From Trematomus loennbergii (taxonomy: Eukaryota; Chordata; Actinopteri; Perciformes; Nototheniidae), in NCBI GenBank assembly GCA_012861695.1, contig JAAOOA010000086.1, positions 23,766,403-23,830,402 on the forward strand: a stretch of 64,000 bases of DNA. Reading direction: 5' to 3'. Made by a program: the position numbers and the translations under genes. Under the pieces are notes generated by a model. The model made no database searches and was not told where the DNA came from. It saw nothing but the letters and a program-made list of their open reading frames with translations. Positions 22,689 to 38,550 of this stretch are shown one piece after another (the stretch's first letter is position 1; each line of letters opens with the position of its first letter).

Positions 22689-24049
22689 GAATGACTACAC
22701 TCTGTAAGTGTTAATGGTGCACACGATTGCATTGTAGCAAGAGAAATATCAAATGAAGACACAGCACGTTTCTCCTCTGCTGCAACTCGACTGCTGTGTT
22801 TCTCCGTCAGCTGACAGTCAGATGATGGAGCAGCGCTGTGTGAGCTACCTCCTTCAAAGTGTGCTTCTTGCCTAGGGCTACTGGCGTGTACCGCTCTGTG
22901 ATTTGGTCTTTATATCGCCCACTGCCCCTGACACGCACGCCCCCATCGGTACTGTTAAGATCCATCTGGGTCTGCTGATCAAAGGAGAGTGAAGCAGGGG
23001 GCTTGGAGGACATCTTTGATTACTAGTGCCTCAGGCAATCCACCTCGTCCCCCATCAACCTTATCCCGCCATCATCATCACCCACCGCTGCAATCAATAG
23101 GCTGGCCCCCCCCCGCCATGCGAACATGAACACGTGTCACATGAATCAGATAGGGGCGTACACTGTACTGTATACTGGTATCTCAGGCACTTTATGTGAT
23201 GGATCACATTACTGCAAGGGGGTATGTAGCTCTAAACTGCACTTTAATGTATCTTTGTAACTGTATTAAAGGCTGTACTGTATTTCACATTTGTAATTCA
23301 CTTCGATCATATTGTATACATCTTCAACCACTTTCACGTTAAAGTATATTTTGTTGTTAATATGTGAAAATCTAGATTAATACAATGTGGTAAATATGGG
23401 GTTCTCACGGTTTTTTAATTTACAATAATCCTTAGGTTTAAAAAGTACTTATCCTTTTTCTAAAGTGCTCCTTTTCGGGTATGGTGTGTTTACAGAGACA
23501 TGTTTTGTAAACAATTGTTATACATTGAGTTTCAGCATACCATGAACGGAACAAATACAAATGAAATAGAAGGAAATAAACCTTCTCTATCTCCATAACC
23601 CCCAACATTACCTTGTTTTACTCAGCCAGTGTGTACTCAGTAACTCAGATACTGTATACCACTAACATTTTCATTACACAGCCAATGTCGCCACATCTCT
23701 ATTTTCAAATGCCATCTAATTTCCCTTCATCTTCAACCTCCCACTGTTCCCTGACTTTAATGCCAGCATATATTATTAAAATGGAGAATCCCACAGAAGC
23801 ACAGAGCGCATGAACATTCACATATATAAAGCACATGTACATGTTCAGATAGACCAAGTTAGGTTGTAATGAATCATTTAGTGATCCCAGGTGACAACAG
23901 GTTGCAAAGATTATTCAGTTAAACGATTTATTTCTGCTTTGTTTTTGAGAAACCCATTTTACTTGTTCTGTACACGCTACCAATCGCAGCTGTGGAGACA
24001 TTGGTATAGTTGTCTCTTTGTAGGACACTGATTTAAATTATTCTTAAAC
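22659..24049. other. No recognised gene
   Basis: It begins with the last bases of the split LINE tail, then unique AT-rich sequence. No domain-bearing frame or paired terminal repeat was seen. Confidence 0.45.
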
Positions 24050-24149
24050 TATGAATTTTTTTTTTATGCTGTGTATGTAATTTATTATATGTAATGTCTT
24101 GTCTTTTATCTGGACCCTGAGTCTGTAATAAAGTTTTGATTGATTGTCC
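24050..24149 (+). mobile_element. LINE 3' tail (Rex-like)
   Basis: TCTGGACCCTGAGTCTGTAA is followed by AATAAAG and TTGATTGATTG, the typical 3' end of fish Rex/CR1-type LINEs with a short ATTG repeat. No coding part is present. Confidence 0.5.
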
Positions 24150-24378
24150 TATTCACTTCACTTGTGGACTCGTGACATACTCAGCATTGTGCCCAACTGT
24201 GTCTTCTTGTAGCAGAATAAAACACATTATGTGTGATATTGAACTCTGATGAAAATTATTTAAAAGTAACCTCTATCTGTTGTCGTTTTTGTCCTGAGAG
24301 TGGTGAAAAGTAAAGGCAGAAGTCTCATTTAAATGACGGAGGTTTATCCACTTTGGTTAATGAATACTCGGCAACCAC

Positions 24379-24416
24379 TTTAATGAAAAGATGAAATTTT
24401 AATGAAAAGATGAAAT
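24379..24416. repeat. 19-bp tandem duplication
   Basis: TTAATGAAAAGATGAAATT occurs twice in direct succession. Confidence 0.95.
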
Positions 24417-24954
24417 TTTAACTTAAGCGTGGGTGTCCAAAATAAGGTGACTTTACACTATGTGGAGCGTGAATGTGCAACGTAAATATAACTTTGCTCC
24501 TAAGATTGATTTTTCGTTTGCACAAGCGGAAATGTTGGCTCGATGGTGGCGTTAGAAGAAAGGTCACAGGGTTGCCAATATCACACATTTATGAAAGAAA
24601 GGTCAGACGGGTTGCTGTGAATATCCAAACTTTTTACAACATGGGCTTTTTAATCATCTGTCATGAGCCTACATGCCGTTTCAAAGTTGTCCTCGTAATA
24701 TTGGGAAACAAGAAGTGAATGGGTTAACAAAGCAATTTCAATGTATTGATTTACTTTGCTGGATTTGTGAATCAAACACAACGCTGAGATACACTGAGGG
24801 AACGTATTTAATTAAAAAATATTCGTCAAAACTGCATGACTGGCAAAATATCCCCTTTAAGATGATCCCCTTTCAAAGTAAATTACAGAGCGGAGAGCTG
24901 AGTGACAGCAACCGAGGTGCTTGAACATAAATCAAATTCACTAAAAATAACTGT

Positions 24955-24990
24955 GTATGTGTGTGCGTGCGTGCGTGCGTGCGTGTGTGC
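24955..24990. repeat. GT/GC microsatellite
   Basis: A run of TGTG and TGCG units, dominated by (GTGC)n. Confidence 0.9.
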
Positions 24991-26507
24991 CTGTGTCCTT
25001 TTCAATACAGTCGGGGCTCTCCTGTCACTGCAGTTTTCTCTATAGCTCCAACAACCTATGCGACACCATGCATATCCATCGATTTGCTGTATTGATCGGT
25101 GGTCAGGAACGCAATAAATTATTTACTTATTTCATATTTTTACATCCTTGACCATCATTTATTTCAATCTGGATGTACGATGAAGCCATTGATTGCATGT
25201 GATCTCTCAAAGAGCGAATAACGAAGCACTTGTTTGTGTCCTTGGATAATATACATTTATTTGCTTAATTGTGCGTGCGAGTTCCCTGGTCTCCGAAGGC
25301 TCATCAGCGCTCGCTCTGTCAACTTGTCTCTCACTCCCGAATCCTTTAGTATCTCTCAAGTGAACGCTGATTTATCTCACTTGCTCAGGCCTCCATTAAA
25401 AGCGGAAGCCAAATAATTACTTAAGGTTAAATGGGCGCTTGAGCAGCACATAAAGCTCTCGTTTGTCCCTCGCTGTACTCAATAATTCATCCTATTTCTT
25501 TTTTGTTAACTTTTGTCCTCTGCCAGACACTCGCCGGGCTGGCAGAGGAGATCAGGAAGCTTCAACGTTTTTTAAGCTCTGAAGAGGAAAGTCGATGATA
25601 GATGATGTATTGACTGCAAGTCCAATATGTCCTACTGGGAGGACATATTGAGACGTGATGTGAAATACAGGTTGTTAGATCCTGCAGAGTGCCTGCTGGT
25701 AAACGGGACATGCATTTTCATTTTCAAAAGAGACTAGTGTCTAACCTTTGCTTTGTTGTTGGTTTCCATGGTAATATAAAAAAAAATGCTTAGTTCCTCA
25801 TGAGCGGTGTAATTATACACAAATATGAAGGCATGTACGCCTACACTGGAGCGCCTATTTGACCTATTTGTTCTCAGCTGAGAGAAGCCAGAGAACTTAT
25901 TATTTTCCTTTTTCATCCTTAGAAAGATCTGAGATTGCACAATTAACCTGTTTCCTCACGAGACCAGATTAAAGTGAGAGCTTGCCCATATGAGCCTGGT
26001 GTGGTACAAAATATGCACCTATTGTAATGAGAAGTTATATGGAGGTCACAGTGGACGACAATTATTTTTCCCTGAGAGTTTTTGTTTTGTTTTTCTCACC
26101 CCTGCTTTTGAGTTACGAGCCAAAGGACAGAGGTCTTGTGCTTCTCTGTGAGGCTGCAGCCACGCGTCACCAGGGTCATTTGCAATGAGTAATTACATTA
26201 GAGCCAGGCCCTAAACTCCAGAGGCTAAAATCCACGCCCTGCTCCCTCCTTCTCCCTCGCAGGCGACTAAGGGATTAGGGCTCGGGGTCCTGCACGCTGC
26301 AGAGCAGGACAAAGGCTGGAAGCTCCTCTACAGGGAGGGAATTAGTGAGGGATGGATGGGAGGAGGAGAAGTATTGAAAGCCTACACAAGAGGATACAGA
26401 GATGATAAAATGTACAGGGACGAGACAGGGTGAGAGTCTCCATTAGTCTCCATCAGGTGACCATCAGGTGGTCAACTCAACTTTAAACTGAACCATGTAC
26501 TGTAGGT

Positions 26508-26815
26508 CAGCGTTCCCAACCTTTTCAACTCAGGGCCCACTTAAGAATCTAAATTTTTTCGCAGCCAACATTGAACCATAAACAATATGGAGGCTAAAGT
26601 TCTGATTGGTCAATTCAGAACATGTGACACGTTGTTAATCCAGTAGTACAGACCGCTGTCAAGGACTGTAATGACCGTTGCTAAGGTGGATCAAGAAAGA
26701 GAAAGGAAAAGAGGTTAAAAAAATCTTAATAATGAAAGTTTCCACACAAATAATAATGTTTTGAAAATTATTTGGCGGCCCACTTGCAATGCGTCCCACA
26801 GGTTGGGAACCGCTG
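26508..26815. mobile_element. Non-autonomous hAT, 308 bp, perfect 8-bp TSD
   Basis: The ends CAGCGTTCCCAACC and GGTTGGGAACCGCTG are inverted repeats with a one-base indel. CTGTAGGT flanks both sides (26500-26507 and 26816-26823). Both ends carry GGGCCCACTT/GGCGGCCCACTTG sub-terminal motifs. The interior is non-coding. Confidence 0.95.
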
Positions 26816-26823
26816 CTGTAGGT

Positions 26824-28403
26824 TGTTGAATCCTGACGTTAAGGATACAACATGTTCCTGAAATGCAATGCTGTTCTTGTTTACAGTAAGTGATCATTTA
26901 TTTTACATGGTTTGCAATCCTGACAAAAGGCTGGCATTAAGACATGTGCACTAATCCACAGGTCAATCTGACTTGCTGTTTTCAACGTTTTCAACCCCAT
27001 GTTATGGCTGTTTTCAGGGAGTTTTTCTCTTGTCATGTGGATTGGTTAGTTGTTACCATGTGATTTAAGTACAAACTTACATGACACCTGTTGTCAAGTA
27101 AACAATAGTTTCTACTGAGGTCAGGTGATGACATCGAAACCATCTCCCCCGATGAAGCTAAACCTTGAGTTGTTATTTTTTGGTAAGGATATTAAGATGT
27201 GTCTCATTAAAAATTGAATTTTCTGAAATCAAAAGTTTAGTTTTATCAACTTTGATAAATAAATATTATTCATTCAAATGTTTTTGTCAGATCGGAAATG
27301 TAATCAGCATAGACAGATTGTGATGCATATGTGTGCCTGTTGACTTTAAACTCCTTGGTTTGCTGCTGACACATCTACTTGCTGCCTTCTGGGGGGGTTA
27401 TCAATTTATATCCCATTAGCCTCGAGGCAAATAAATAATTTCACCCCGGTACATTTCATCTTCAATAGCAGTGATGACAGCATGATGCACTCTAACACAA
27501 ACCTGAGCCGCAGAGGACAAGCAAAGCTCACCTCTCCTCTGCTGACAGATTGAAGTGGAATTCAAACATGTTCAGTGGATTTAATTATTGTATAAACTGG
27601 TCATATGTGCTGCTCCATGTCTCAAGGGGTTAGCATTGTAAAAGGAGTCCTCTTGTGCTAATAAGGTAAGCAGAAATGGTAGCAGATTAGTCTTTCCATG
27701 CAGCGATCAGCACAAAGTAGTAGCTAGCTAGTTTATCAAGCACCCGGCATGAAGACTGTGTATCGTTACCCAAATAAAAATCTACTTTAGTCAAATGAAC
27801 CATACTAAATGTAGCATCATAAAATACTCATGTGCTACAAGCCATATTGGATTGTGACCAGGGCTGGGCAATTTGAAAAATAGGTTATTTTTGTGCATTT
27901 GTTTGCAGATTGTTGTCATTGTATTTTGCATCGTAAGAATGAGTGAGAATTGGGGATAAACTGTGTGTAGAGAAGAAGTATTTTCTCCTTTAATTTGGAG
28001 GATTATGGGAATTATTTGGACCAAAACACATTTGGTTATATTTGCAACAGTATAAATACTCATTAATGCAAGCTTTGTGTGTTTAATTTAGTTTCTGTTA
28101 GGGATTAAGTGCTCAAACACACTCGAGCGATTTATATATCGTTGTTTGGTGAGGGTGGAGAATTGGAATTGGAACATTTGAACATGCTGCCCAGAACTAT
28201 TATGTTCACAAACAGTGGAGAGAAAAAAAGTATTGCTTTTAGAGAATCACATGCGTGACAGGTAAAGGCAAGATAAAAGGATCAATGACTGTGGGATTCT
28301 GGGTAGCATTTTGTTGTAGGCAATAATTAAGCAATTACATCACGTTCACCATCATTATGATCAGAGGCATCATCAGATCCTCTTGTATCCATCAGGCAAC
28401 ACA
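26824..28403. other. No recognised gene; one possible hAT end
   Basis: Mostly unique AT-rich sequence. CAGGGCTGGGCAATTTG at 27859 looks like a fish hAT terminus, but no inverted partner follows. A block around 27410-27560 has balanced composition and AT-rich homeodomain-like sites. Confidence 0.4.
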
Positions 28404-29418
<1,015 letters not shown>

Positions 29419-29798
29419 TTAAAGGATGGGTATGTCATTTTGGAGAAACCAGCTCGAGTGCGCTAGAATTTGAAAATACACAACCGGAAAAAATCTGCCA
29501 CTTCCTTACAGAGCCCCTCCTCCAACACACACGAACGCGCACATGACCAATGAGGGCACGAGATAAGTTTGTGCACAGATGGAAGGCTGACAGGCAGGTA
29601 GGCCATCCAGTTATTTTAGCCGGGCCGGCTCAGATGATTGGTCGTGCTTTTTACAGCGCCACGGCTTCCACAGATTCATTTTTTGTATGTATTTATTGTC
29701 AAAGCATTTAATATATTCATTGCTATCGGGATGTTAAGAGCATTCCATGGAATATAACAAAAAGTGTTTCTGAAATAAATGACATACCCCACCTTTAA
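29419..29798 (-). mobile_element. TTAA-flanked MITE, second family, copy 1
   Basis: It is bounded by TTAA at 29419-29422 and 29795-29798. The inverted ends are AAAGGATGGGTATGTCATTT and, at the right, AAATGACATACCCCACCTTT. The interior matches the element at 57242 in inverse orientation (CCAGTTATTTTAGCCGGGCC; GATTGGTCGTGCTTTTTACA). It is piggyBac-like by its target site and encodes nothing. Confidence 0.92.
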
Positions 29799-29859
29799 GT
29801 AAACATGGTGGTTTGGGATCTACTTCTGATTGACAAGGCCTAGCCAAACAGGAAGGGGA

Positions 29860-30150
29860 AATTCCAAGATTAAAGGTTGTAAGTATTTAAAAATCATTGG
29901 TAAACAACAGCTGAAATCGTATTTATTTGATATGGCTTATGATGAATATTGTTATTGTTATCATTTCGTAATGGTCTTTTTTTACTTGTATATTCTTGCA
30001 TCTTGTCTCATTTTATCATCTCATTTCATGGTCTTTTTGCCCTTGTTTTGTATCTGCATTTTGAATTTTAATTGTTGAACTACATTTTGTGTGGGGGGGC
30101 TGGCTGGTGGATTTTATTTGTGAAGCATTAAGTGCTTGCGAGGCCTGAGT
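29860..30150 (+). mobile_element. L2-like LINE 3' fragment
   Basis: A forward frame reads KQQLKSYLFDMAYDEY, which resembles the terminal LKxxLFxxAF segment of L2-like reverse transcriptases. Downstream TGTGAAGCATTAAGTGCTTG resembles the TGTAAAGCACTTTGTGCT element of such LINE tails. It is short and diverged, hence moderate confidence. Confidence 0.45.
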
Positions 30151-30665
30151 GTTGTTTATTGATTTATTTTGTATCACACCCATTAGTTCTAATGGTTTTA
30201 CATTAATCAAATGACAAAGGACAGTTTGTAATAGTAAAATGTGTTTATATCCTATTTAGAAATGAGACTGCAATACATGACTACAGTTGTTAATCGACTT
30301 TATATAGTGTTAATTAAAATAAGCCGAGACTTATATGAAGTTCCCTTTGAGGGTCATTTTGGAGTTTGTTGATAGATTGTGGTAAACAAGCAGAAGAGGT
30401 TAAATCCCATGTGTTGTCTTTAACTGGCTCAAGAACATTATTGTTTTATGTCTTTTTAATGTGTCCAGTGTTTAAAATACATTTTCATTTAATTTAGTAG
30501 TTGCACAACCTTAGTACTTTTTTTTGTTTGTTAAAATGATTAATTTGCAACAGGTGAAGAACCCATTTTCAGTTTTCATAAATTGTGTCCTGTGGTGTTA
30601 TTTCCAGAGTAACTCATGTATTGAATATTTATCAGACTAACAGCCATGATGCTTTGTTTTCTGCT

Positions 30666-30906
<241 letters not shown>

Positions 30907-32550
30907 CATCATGGACCTGTGCCCCTGAGACACTTATTGTATTTCTGTCTGTGTGCAATATAAAGTCTTAAACTTCACAGATGTGTGGATGTGTTCAAAG
31001 ACAGCTGTTGTCTATGCAAGGTGGGTGAAAGGGCCATTGTCTGGGTGTGTTCTATTGACACTGGATGATTTTATCACACTACACTAACAAATTATATAAT
31101 TTCTCATTTTGTTAGCATGTTTCCAATGACAATTCCAATAAAATGTAATAAAAACAAGACTCATCTTTCTCAAAAAGTGGAAGTAGAGAGGCAGCATTAC
31201 TTTGTGTAGAAGGAAAGGATTATTTGCACCCACATTTTCGAGACACGGTCTGATCGTTTTTCAGTGAAGTTCAGTTAATGTTAATCAATGGTCTCAGTCA
31301 AGATTAGATTAGGCTACCATTATGTAAAATATGACTCCAGTAATATTAAATTAGCTCTTCATAGTTGATATATTGTCTTTTGACAGCAGCTATTTGTGAA
31401 ATGGGATCAGAGAATGACCAACATTTCTGACATGCCAAAAATCCATCGAACTGTTCAACAGCCAACGTGTTAATCGCTCAGGCAATTATTCATTCCAAAC
31501 AAAAATGTGTTTTCAGACCTACAGTAAAGGCTATTTGAGCCTCAAAACCAACTCCAGAGACATGGCCATGGTGAGAATTTCCTTAAAATGCCATTCATGT
31601 AGCATTACAGCACAGTGCTGTGTCTGCATGTTTGCTAATGGACTCACTTCGTGTCTCTGCCTTGATCTACTTGTAAAGTTCCCATGTAATGAAAGCCTGT
31701 CAGAATATTGGAGTGCATACCTTAAATGAACTCGAAAATGTGCTCTTACAGATACAGTGACTTACTCATCTAGTAGATACTTTATGACTTCTACATTACA
31801 TTCATTATTTCTCCACTCTCGTTATTCTTCAAGTGGAAAGTTATCTACTCATGGGTTCAGTTACATCCTCCTTGTTTAAAATGTTAAGAGTAAAATGAAG
31901 GGAGTTGTTTCAGCCTCATGTTCATCTGAACAACTCCTCAAACATGTCTGAGGATGACATTAATGCACTCTGGCTTTACAGGCTGATGGACCAGGCTTTT
32001 TTGTAGGGGGGGGGGGTTCCTATCCCAGGGTGCATGGCTCTGGGGTGTGTGGTAGGTAGTCGGGTGTAAGGCTGTAGATGTGAGTTAGTTTCTTGTTAAT
32101 CCACAGCTCTGACAGGTGTTAGGAACAGTGTCTCAGTTTCACTCCACAGCATTGTACAAATTCGCCAAATGACTTCACAGTTCTTCATTCTCTCTACCTC
32201 ACTTAGACCTTCCAGCACAGAAACACTGACACACAAACTTGCACCCGCACATGCACACCTGCCCTCTCTCTCATCCCCATCAAACCTTGGCTTACTTTCA
32301 GAGGCAGTTTATTTGACTGGCAGAGTTTTTTTCTTGCAGCCTGAACACTGACATATGATCACTCAGCTGCTCCCCCCCCCAAGACAAACACGAGCCTTTG
32401 TCTCTCGCTTCACATCAATTCAAGGCCTCCAGGTCTTCACCAAATGTCTTTTTAATGAAAACTGCTATATGTCATCACTCAGAGAGTGTCTAATGGCTCC
32501 TGTATTGCTGCAGGTACCAGAGAGTGGAGGGATATATGACACAGGAAAGC

Positions 32551-32551
<1 letters not shown>
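30907..32551. other. No recognised gene
   Basis: Unique AT-rich sequence with a short G-tract near 32007. Short open frames lack recognisable domains. Confidence 0.45.
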
Positions 32552-34675
<2,124 letters not shown>

Positions 34676-35147
34676 TTAAAGGGGACCTATCATGCTATAT
34701 TTGAATAATATAGTGTAGGACCATACCTATATAAGGCATATTTATACTTTTTTTTTTTCAAAATACCAAACAGATCATGCATTTTAGCCATGCCTCATTT
34801 CGCTCAATTTGACAATTTATAGCTCTGTTTTTTGCAAGGGTTGATTCTGTGAGCAACAGCACCATCTACTGGCCTGGCATATGTACTACAGCGTCTCCAG
34901 CGCTTTCGAACGGCGTTGGTGGAGTTGGCCCAATAGCCGTAGCGCCACCGTCCTGACGTCAGGACAGTGTTCAAATCTGGATCAGTTTTTATCAGATCCG
35001 TTGCAGCCCCTTTTTTAGAGATTTGGGTATGGAGGAAAATAGAGAGGGTTGTGTTTTCTGACACTTGTGAGTTCCCTGGAACACCGGGAAACATATTCAT
35101 GTATAAAAGACGTACAAAGTGCATTTTGCATGATAGGTCCCCTTTAA
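34676..35147 (-). mobile_element. TTAA-flanked piggyBac-like MITE, copy 2
   Basis: Inverse-orientation copy of 1641-2122, with TTAA at both ends and the ends AGGGGACCTATCATGC / GCATGATAGGTCCCCT. The octamer TGACGTCA is at 34954-34961. The surrounding palindrome has one mismatch compared with copy 1. The internal frame is open on the minus strand (34804-35124) with SENTTLSIFLH and RWRRCSTYARP preserved. It lacks the QEETA-coding segment present in copies 1 and 3 (a 24-bp in-frame deletion). Confidence 0.93.
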
Positions 35148-38100
35148 ATCAGCTGCCTCGTAGACTTTTAAGTAAAACCTCTGACCTTCAACTAGTCTCC
35201 ATCTGAAGTTTCTCCTATTGTCTTCTTTCTTGTCTTCATTTCCCTCCTCTTTCTACTTTTAAAGAGTGAATCTTCTGGTTATCGATTACACCTCTGCTCA
35301 ACTCTTTTCTTTGCTTTTGTGCTCTGCTTGAAGTTGCTGTTTGTTCTTCCTCTATCCCACCTATACTCAGCTATCAGAAGAGAAAGTAAAGTAAACATTG
35401 TTTGACACCCTTATCCTCAGTTCTAGTGTAAATAGTTCCTATATGTTCTGTTCAACATACGAACACCAAGCAAACCTTTGCAAACCCATCAAGCGGAGAC
35501 AGATCTTGATGTATTAAGATTCCAGGTTCATCTCTTTAAAAACATTGCATCACAACACAGCATCACTCTGGACTTGGACATGACAGAAAAAGTCAGAATA
35601 AGAGAGAATGGTCTAGTAGTAAGAGTAGTGCATGATGTGTGTGTATGTGTGTGTGTTAGATATTACTGATTCATACAGGCCTCTGATCCCTGGCAGTGTA
35701 AGAGCAACCCTCTCTTCACATTTCAAAATTCATTTCTGAGCTCTTGGTATTCCTCAAACTTTGCTCCAAGAAAATCCAACTATCCCATCCCCATCAATGA
35801 TTCACTGTCATACCCTCAGTGTGTGCATGTTTGCTTATGTACAGTGAGCAAATTCACAAAAGATTTGGTCCCCCACAAACCAAGAGTGTCTTTTTTTGTG
35901 TTGTTGTTTTTGAAGTACTACCTCACAAAAGAAGAAACTATTTTGATTGCATCCTGGTTGCGACAGATGAATAAAGCTTCAAGTCTGAAACCTTTGAATA
36001 ATTAAAGGGGGTTGGTTTGATATTGCAGCCAGACTGCAGGTAGATTTGATGTAGGTCCAGCTCTCACACAGACGTCCCACAAATCAAAGCGTTCTTTGAC
36101 GTGCCTCGGTATGACAGTAGTCCTTGATGGATTCATATAAAAAAAAGCCTTGAATCAATAAACCCCTATTGGTTCACAATTCAATCAGCTGGGACCCTCT
36201 CAAGTTGACAGCCAGCGAGAAAAAAGATGGAATGCTTGATTGCATCATTTCTCGTTCCGTCTGTTGTCCAGATCCCCAACGCAGTCATGAAGGAGAAACG
36301 TAGTTAGAGGCGGGCCAGTGTTGCCTCAAATTAGAATGACCTCGAGCTTTTTCCTTTTAGAAGTGAGGTTTGGATGGCTCGCTAAGATGAAACAAAAACA
36401 GTTTTGAAGCGAGGACAACTTTAGGGATGAGTTCTGACAGGAATTCTGCATCAGGTGCGTCGCAGTAAGTCATCTCAAGGACGGGCCTTCAGTGAATCAG
36501 CAGTTAGCATGACATCAAACCTGCCTATCTGCTGCTTTGTCTTGATCTCTCAGGTGTTTGTCAGCTGTGTAGGTGAGAGAGGATCGTTCAGAGACCAGTC
36601 GATATCTCCTCTCCCGACTCTTCATGCTGAGATCTGTGAGAAAATCAATCACTTGTTCCACTCTCCTGTCTTCTCGTCTCTTGTTCTTCTTTAAAAATCT
36701 TTTGTTTAGCAATTATGAAACTTTTTTTTTTTCCCCATTCAAGACTTATGCATTACCTTTGCTGAAAAAAAGTGACTTCACAGTTTGACGGATCACCCCA
36801 GCTTTTAGATACTGTCACACAAATAAGCTGATTGCCATACCCAAATAGAAATGGATCGATTGCCATGTTGTTGGCTTTCTTGCATGATCTGCATATGCGC
36901 TGACTGATTACTTAAACTGCATCTTATTATAGTTAACAGTATTTCAATCAGAGGGTATTGATGGTGACTTGGGCAGTAAGGCAAGGCGAAAAAGAGGCAT
37001 TTAGTGAGTAGGAGAAATTGCTGTTTAGAAAGGCCTGGGTCTAATCTCCTGAAAGCTGATTTCGAGACTAATTGTGTCTAAAATGAGTAGCCTTTAACTT
37101 CAGCTTCACCTCATCTGTAAACAAAACACAGGACAAAAGTCTAAAACACAAGCTGAAGCTGTTATATATTGATTTACGAGAAAATAACTGTGGCCCCAGC
37201 TCCACAACAAAAATATGATTAAAAGAACATAAGGTAGGTAGCAGGATGTGGGGGTGTTATTTCAGGCATTTTTCTAACACATAGCATCACCAAAGGCAGC
37301 CTGTTTGACCTCTCTATAATATTTTAGTCGTGTATGTTATAGCACAAAAGTGGTGCTGCAGTATTTGTGTGAAAGCCATTCTGAATCTGTCCCGTACGTC
37401 AAGCCTCGGCGCCGTTCGCCAGATCATCTCATGGGATTTCTATCACACAGGTGCTGTTCCTTATTTATCCTTCCCTCGACACATTCAGTGCCCCCAGCGA
37501 GGATTGTGAACAGCGGCTAACTATCTGTCACTACAAGCTAACAGAGCTTAGCGTCTGTTGTCCCGGGCTCCCAACACCCCACCCTCAGGGCCCTAAAGCC
37601 TCATTCTGGGCTACAATGGCTGCTCTGCTAGTCCGTGTGATCTTCACCGCAGGCGGTACTCACTTCAGTTCTCCACAGCTGACAGGTGAGTGATAAAAAC
37701 GTCCCATCAGCCACTGCTGCCCAGAACACTGAGTCAAAGAGACGTCCATTTCTGAGAAAGCACAGGACTTTGGATTCTGCTCATTTTGTTCCTTTACTGA
37801 TCCACTCGCCTATTTAATAAGAACAGACACAGAGATAGAGATGACTCTGAAAACAAAAAAAATGTGTGAAACTCCTAAAGAGTGAGTGGGACTAAGCCCT
37901 GGGCTGAGACAAATCACCTGAGGCAGAGTACAATTCTACTTTGTACTTTGAGACTTTTTTTCCTGTTCGGTGTCTATTTTAGTCATGAATAGGTATGAGA
38001 GGAAAATGAGGTATTTCCTTTAATTAGAAATCCTAGGTACATGAGAATGTGATCTTTTTGTTCTTTGCTAATTAGGCTTCATGTATCTAGAAATATACAT

Positions 38101-38496
38101 TGTGTTCTTACCTGAGTTTAAGTTTGGGCCACCCTTAAGGGGTTGACCCACTAAAAGTTACAGGGATATTGTGTGCATGTGTGTGTGTGAGCGTGTGTGG
38201 GTACAAGTGTGCACAAGTGCGTGAAAACTTTACGCAGAGATTCAAGGTGAGAAGTGGGTGTGTGTTGAGACAAGAAAGTCATGGCTCTCTCTGTGAAATG
38301 GCAAGTAAAGGAAGAAAATGTCAATTCCCAAAGTGGAAACCACGTAATGACTCTCTCAGAGGAAAAGGGTAACACACACACTCACACACTCTAACACACA
38401 TCTATGCACATGGACACCCGCTTGGTTTTTACTCTTACTATACCTTCAACTGCCCCTCAACAGACAGCAGGTCTTCAGGGAGTCCTGACAAGAAGT
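35148..38496. other. Mostly unique sequence; one exon-like segment
   Basis: No repeat family was recognised with confidence. The segment 37451-37685 is open and bounded by splice-like signals (see findings). It has no recognisable protein domain. Confidence 0.4.
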
Positions 38497-38550
38497 GTGT
38501 GTGGTGTGTGCGTGCGTGCGTGTGCGTGCGTGCGTGTGTGTGTGTGTGTG
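38497..38550. repeat. GT/GC microsatellite
   Basis: A mixed GTGT and GTGC run, ending in pure GT. Confidence 0.92.

Larger units (their letters stand above)
24150..26499. other. Mostly unique sequence with candidate conserved elements
   Basis: It contains a 19-bp tandem pair (24379-24416) and a GT/GC microsatellite (24955-24990). It also holds two stretches of balanced composition with homeodomain-type TAATTA motifs (25270-25500 and 26130-26300) that read more like regulatory sequence than neutral DNA. No coding exon was recognised. Confidence 0.4.
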
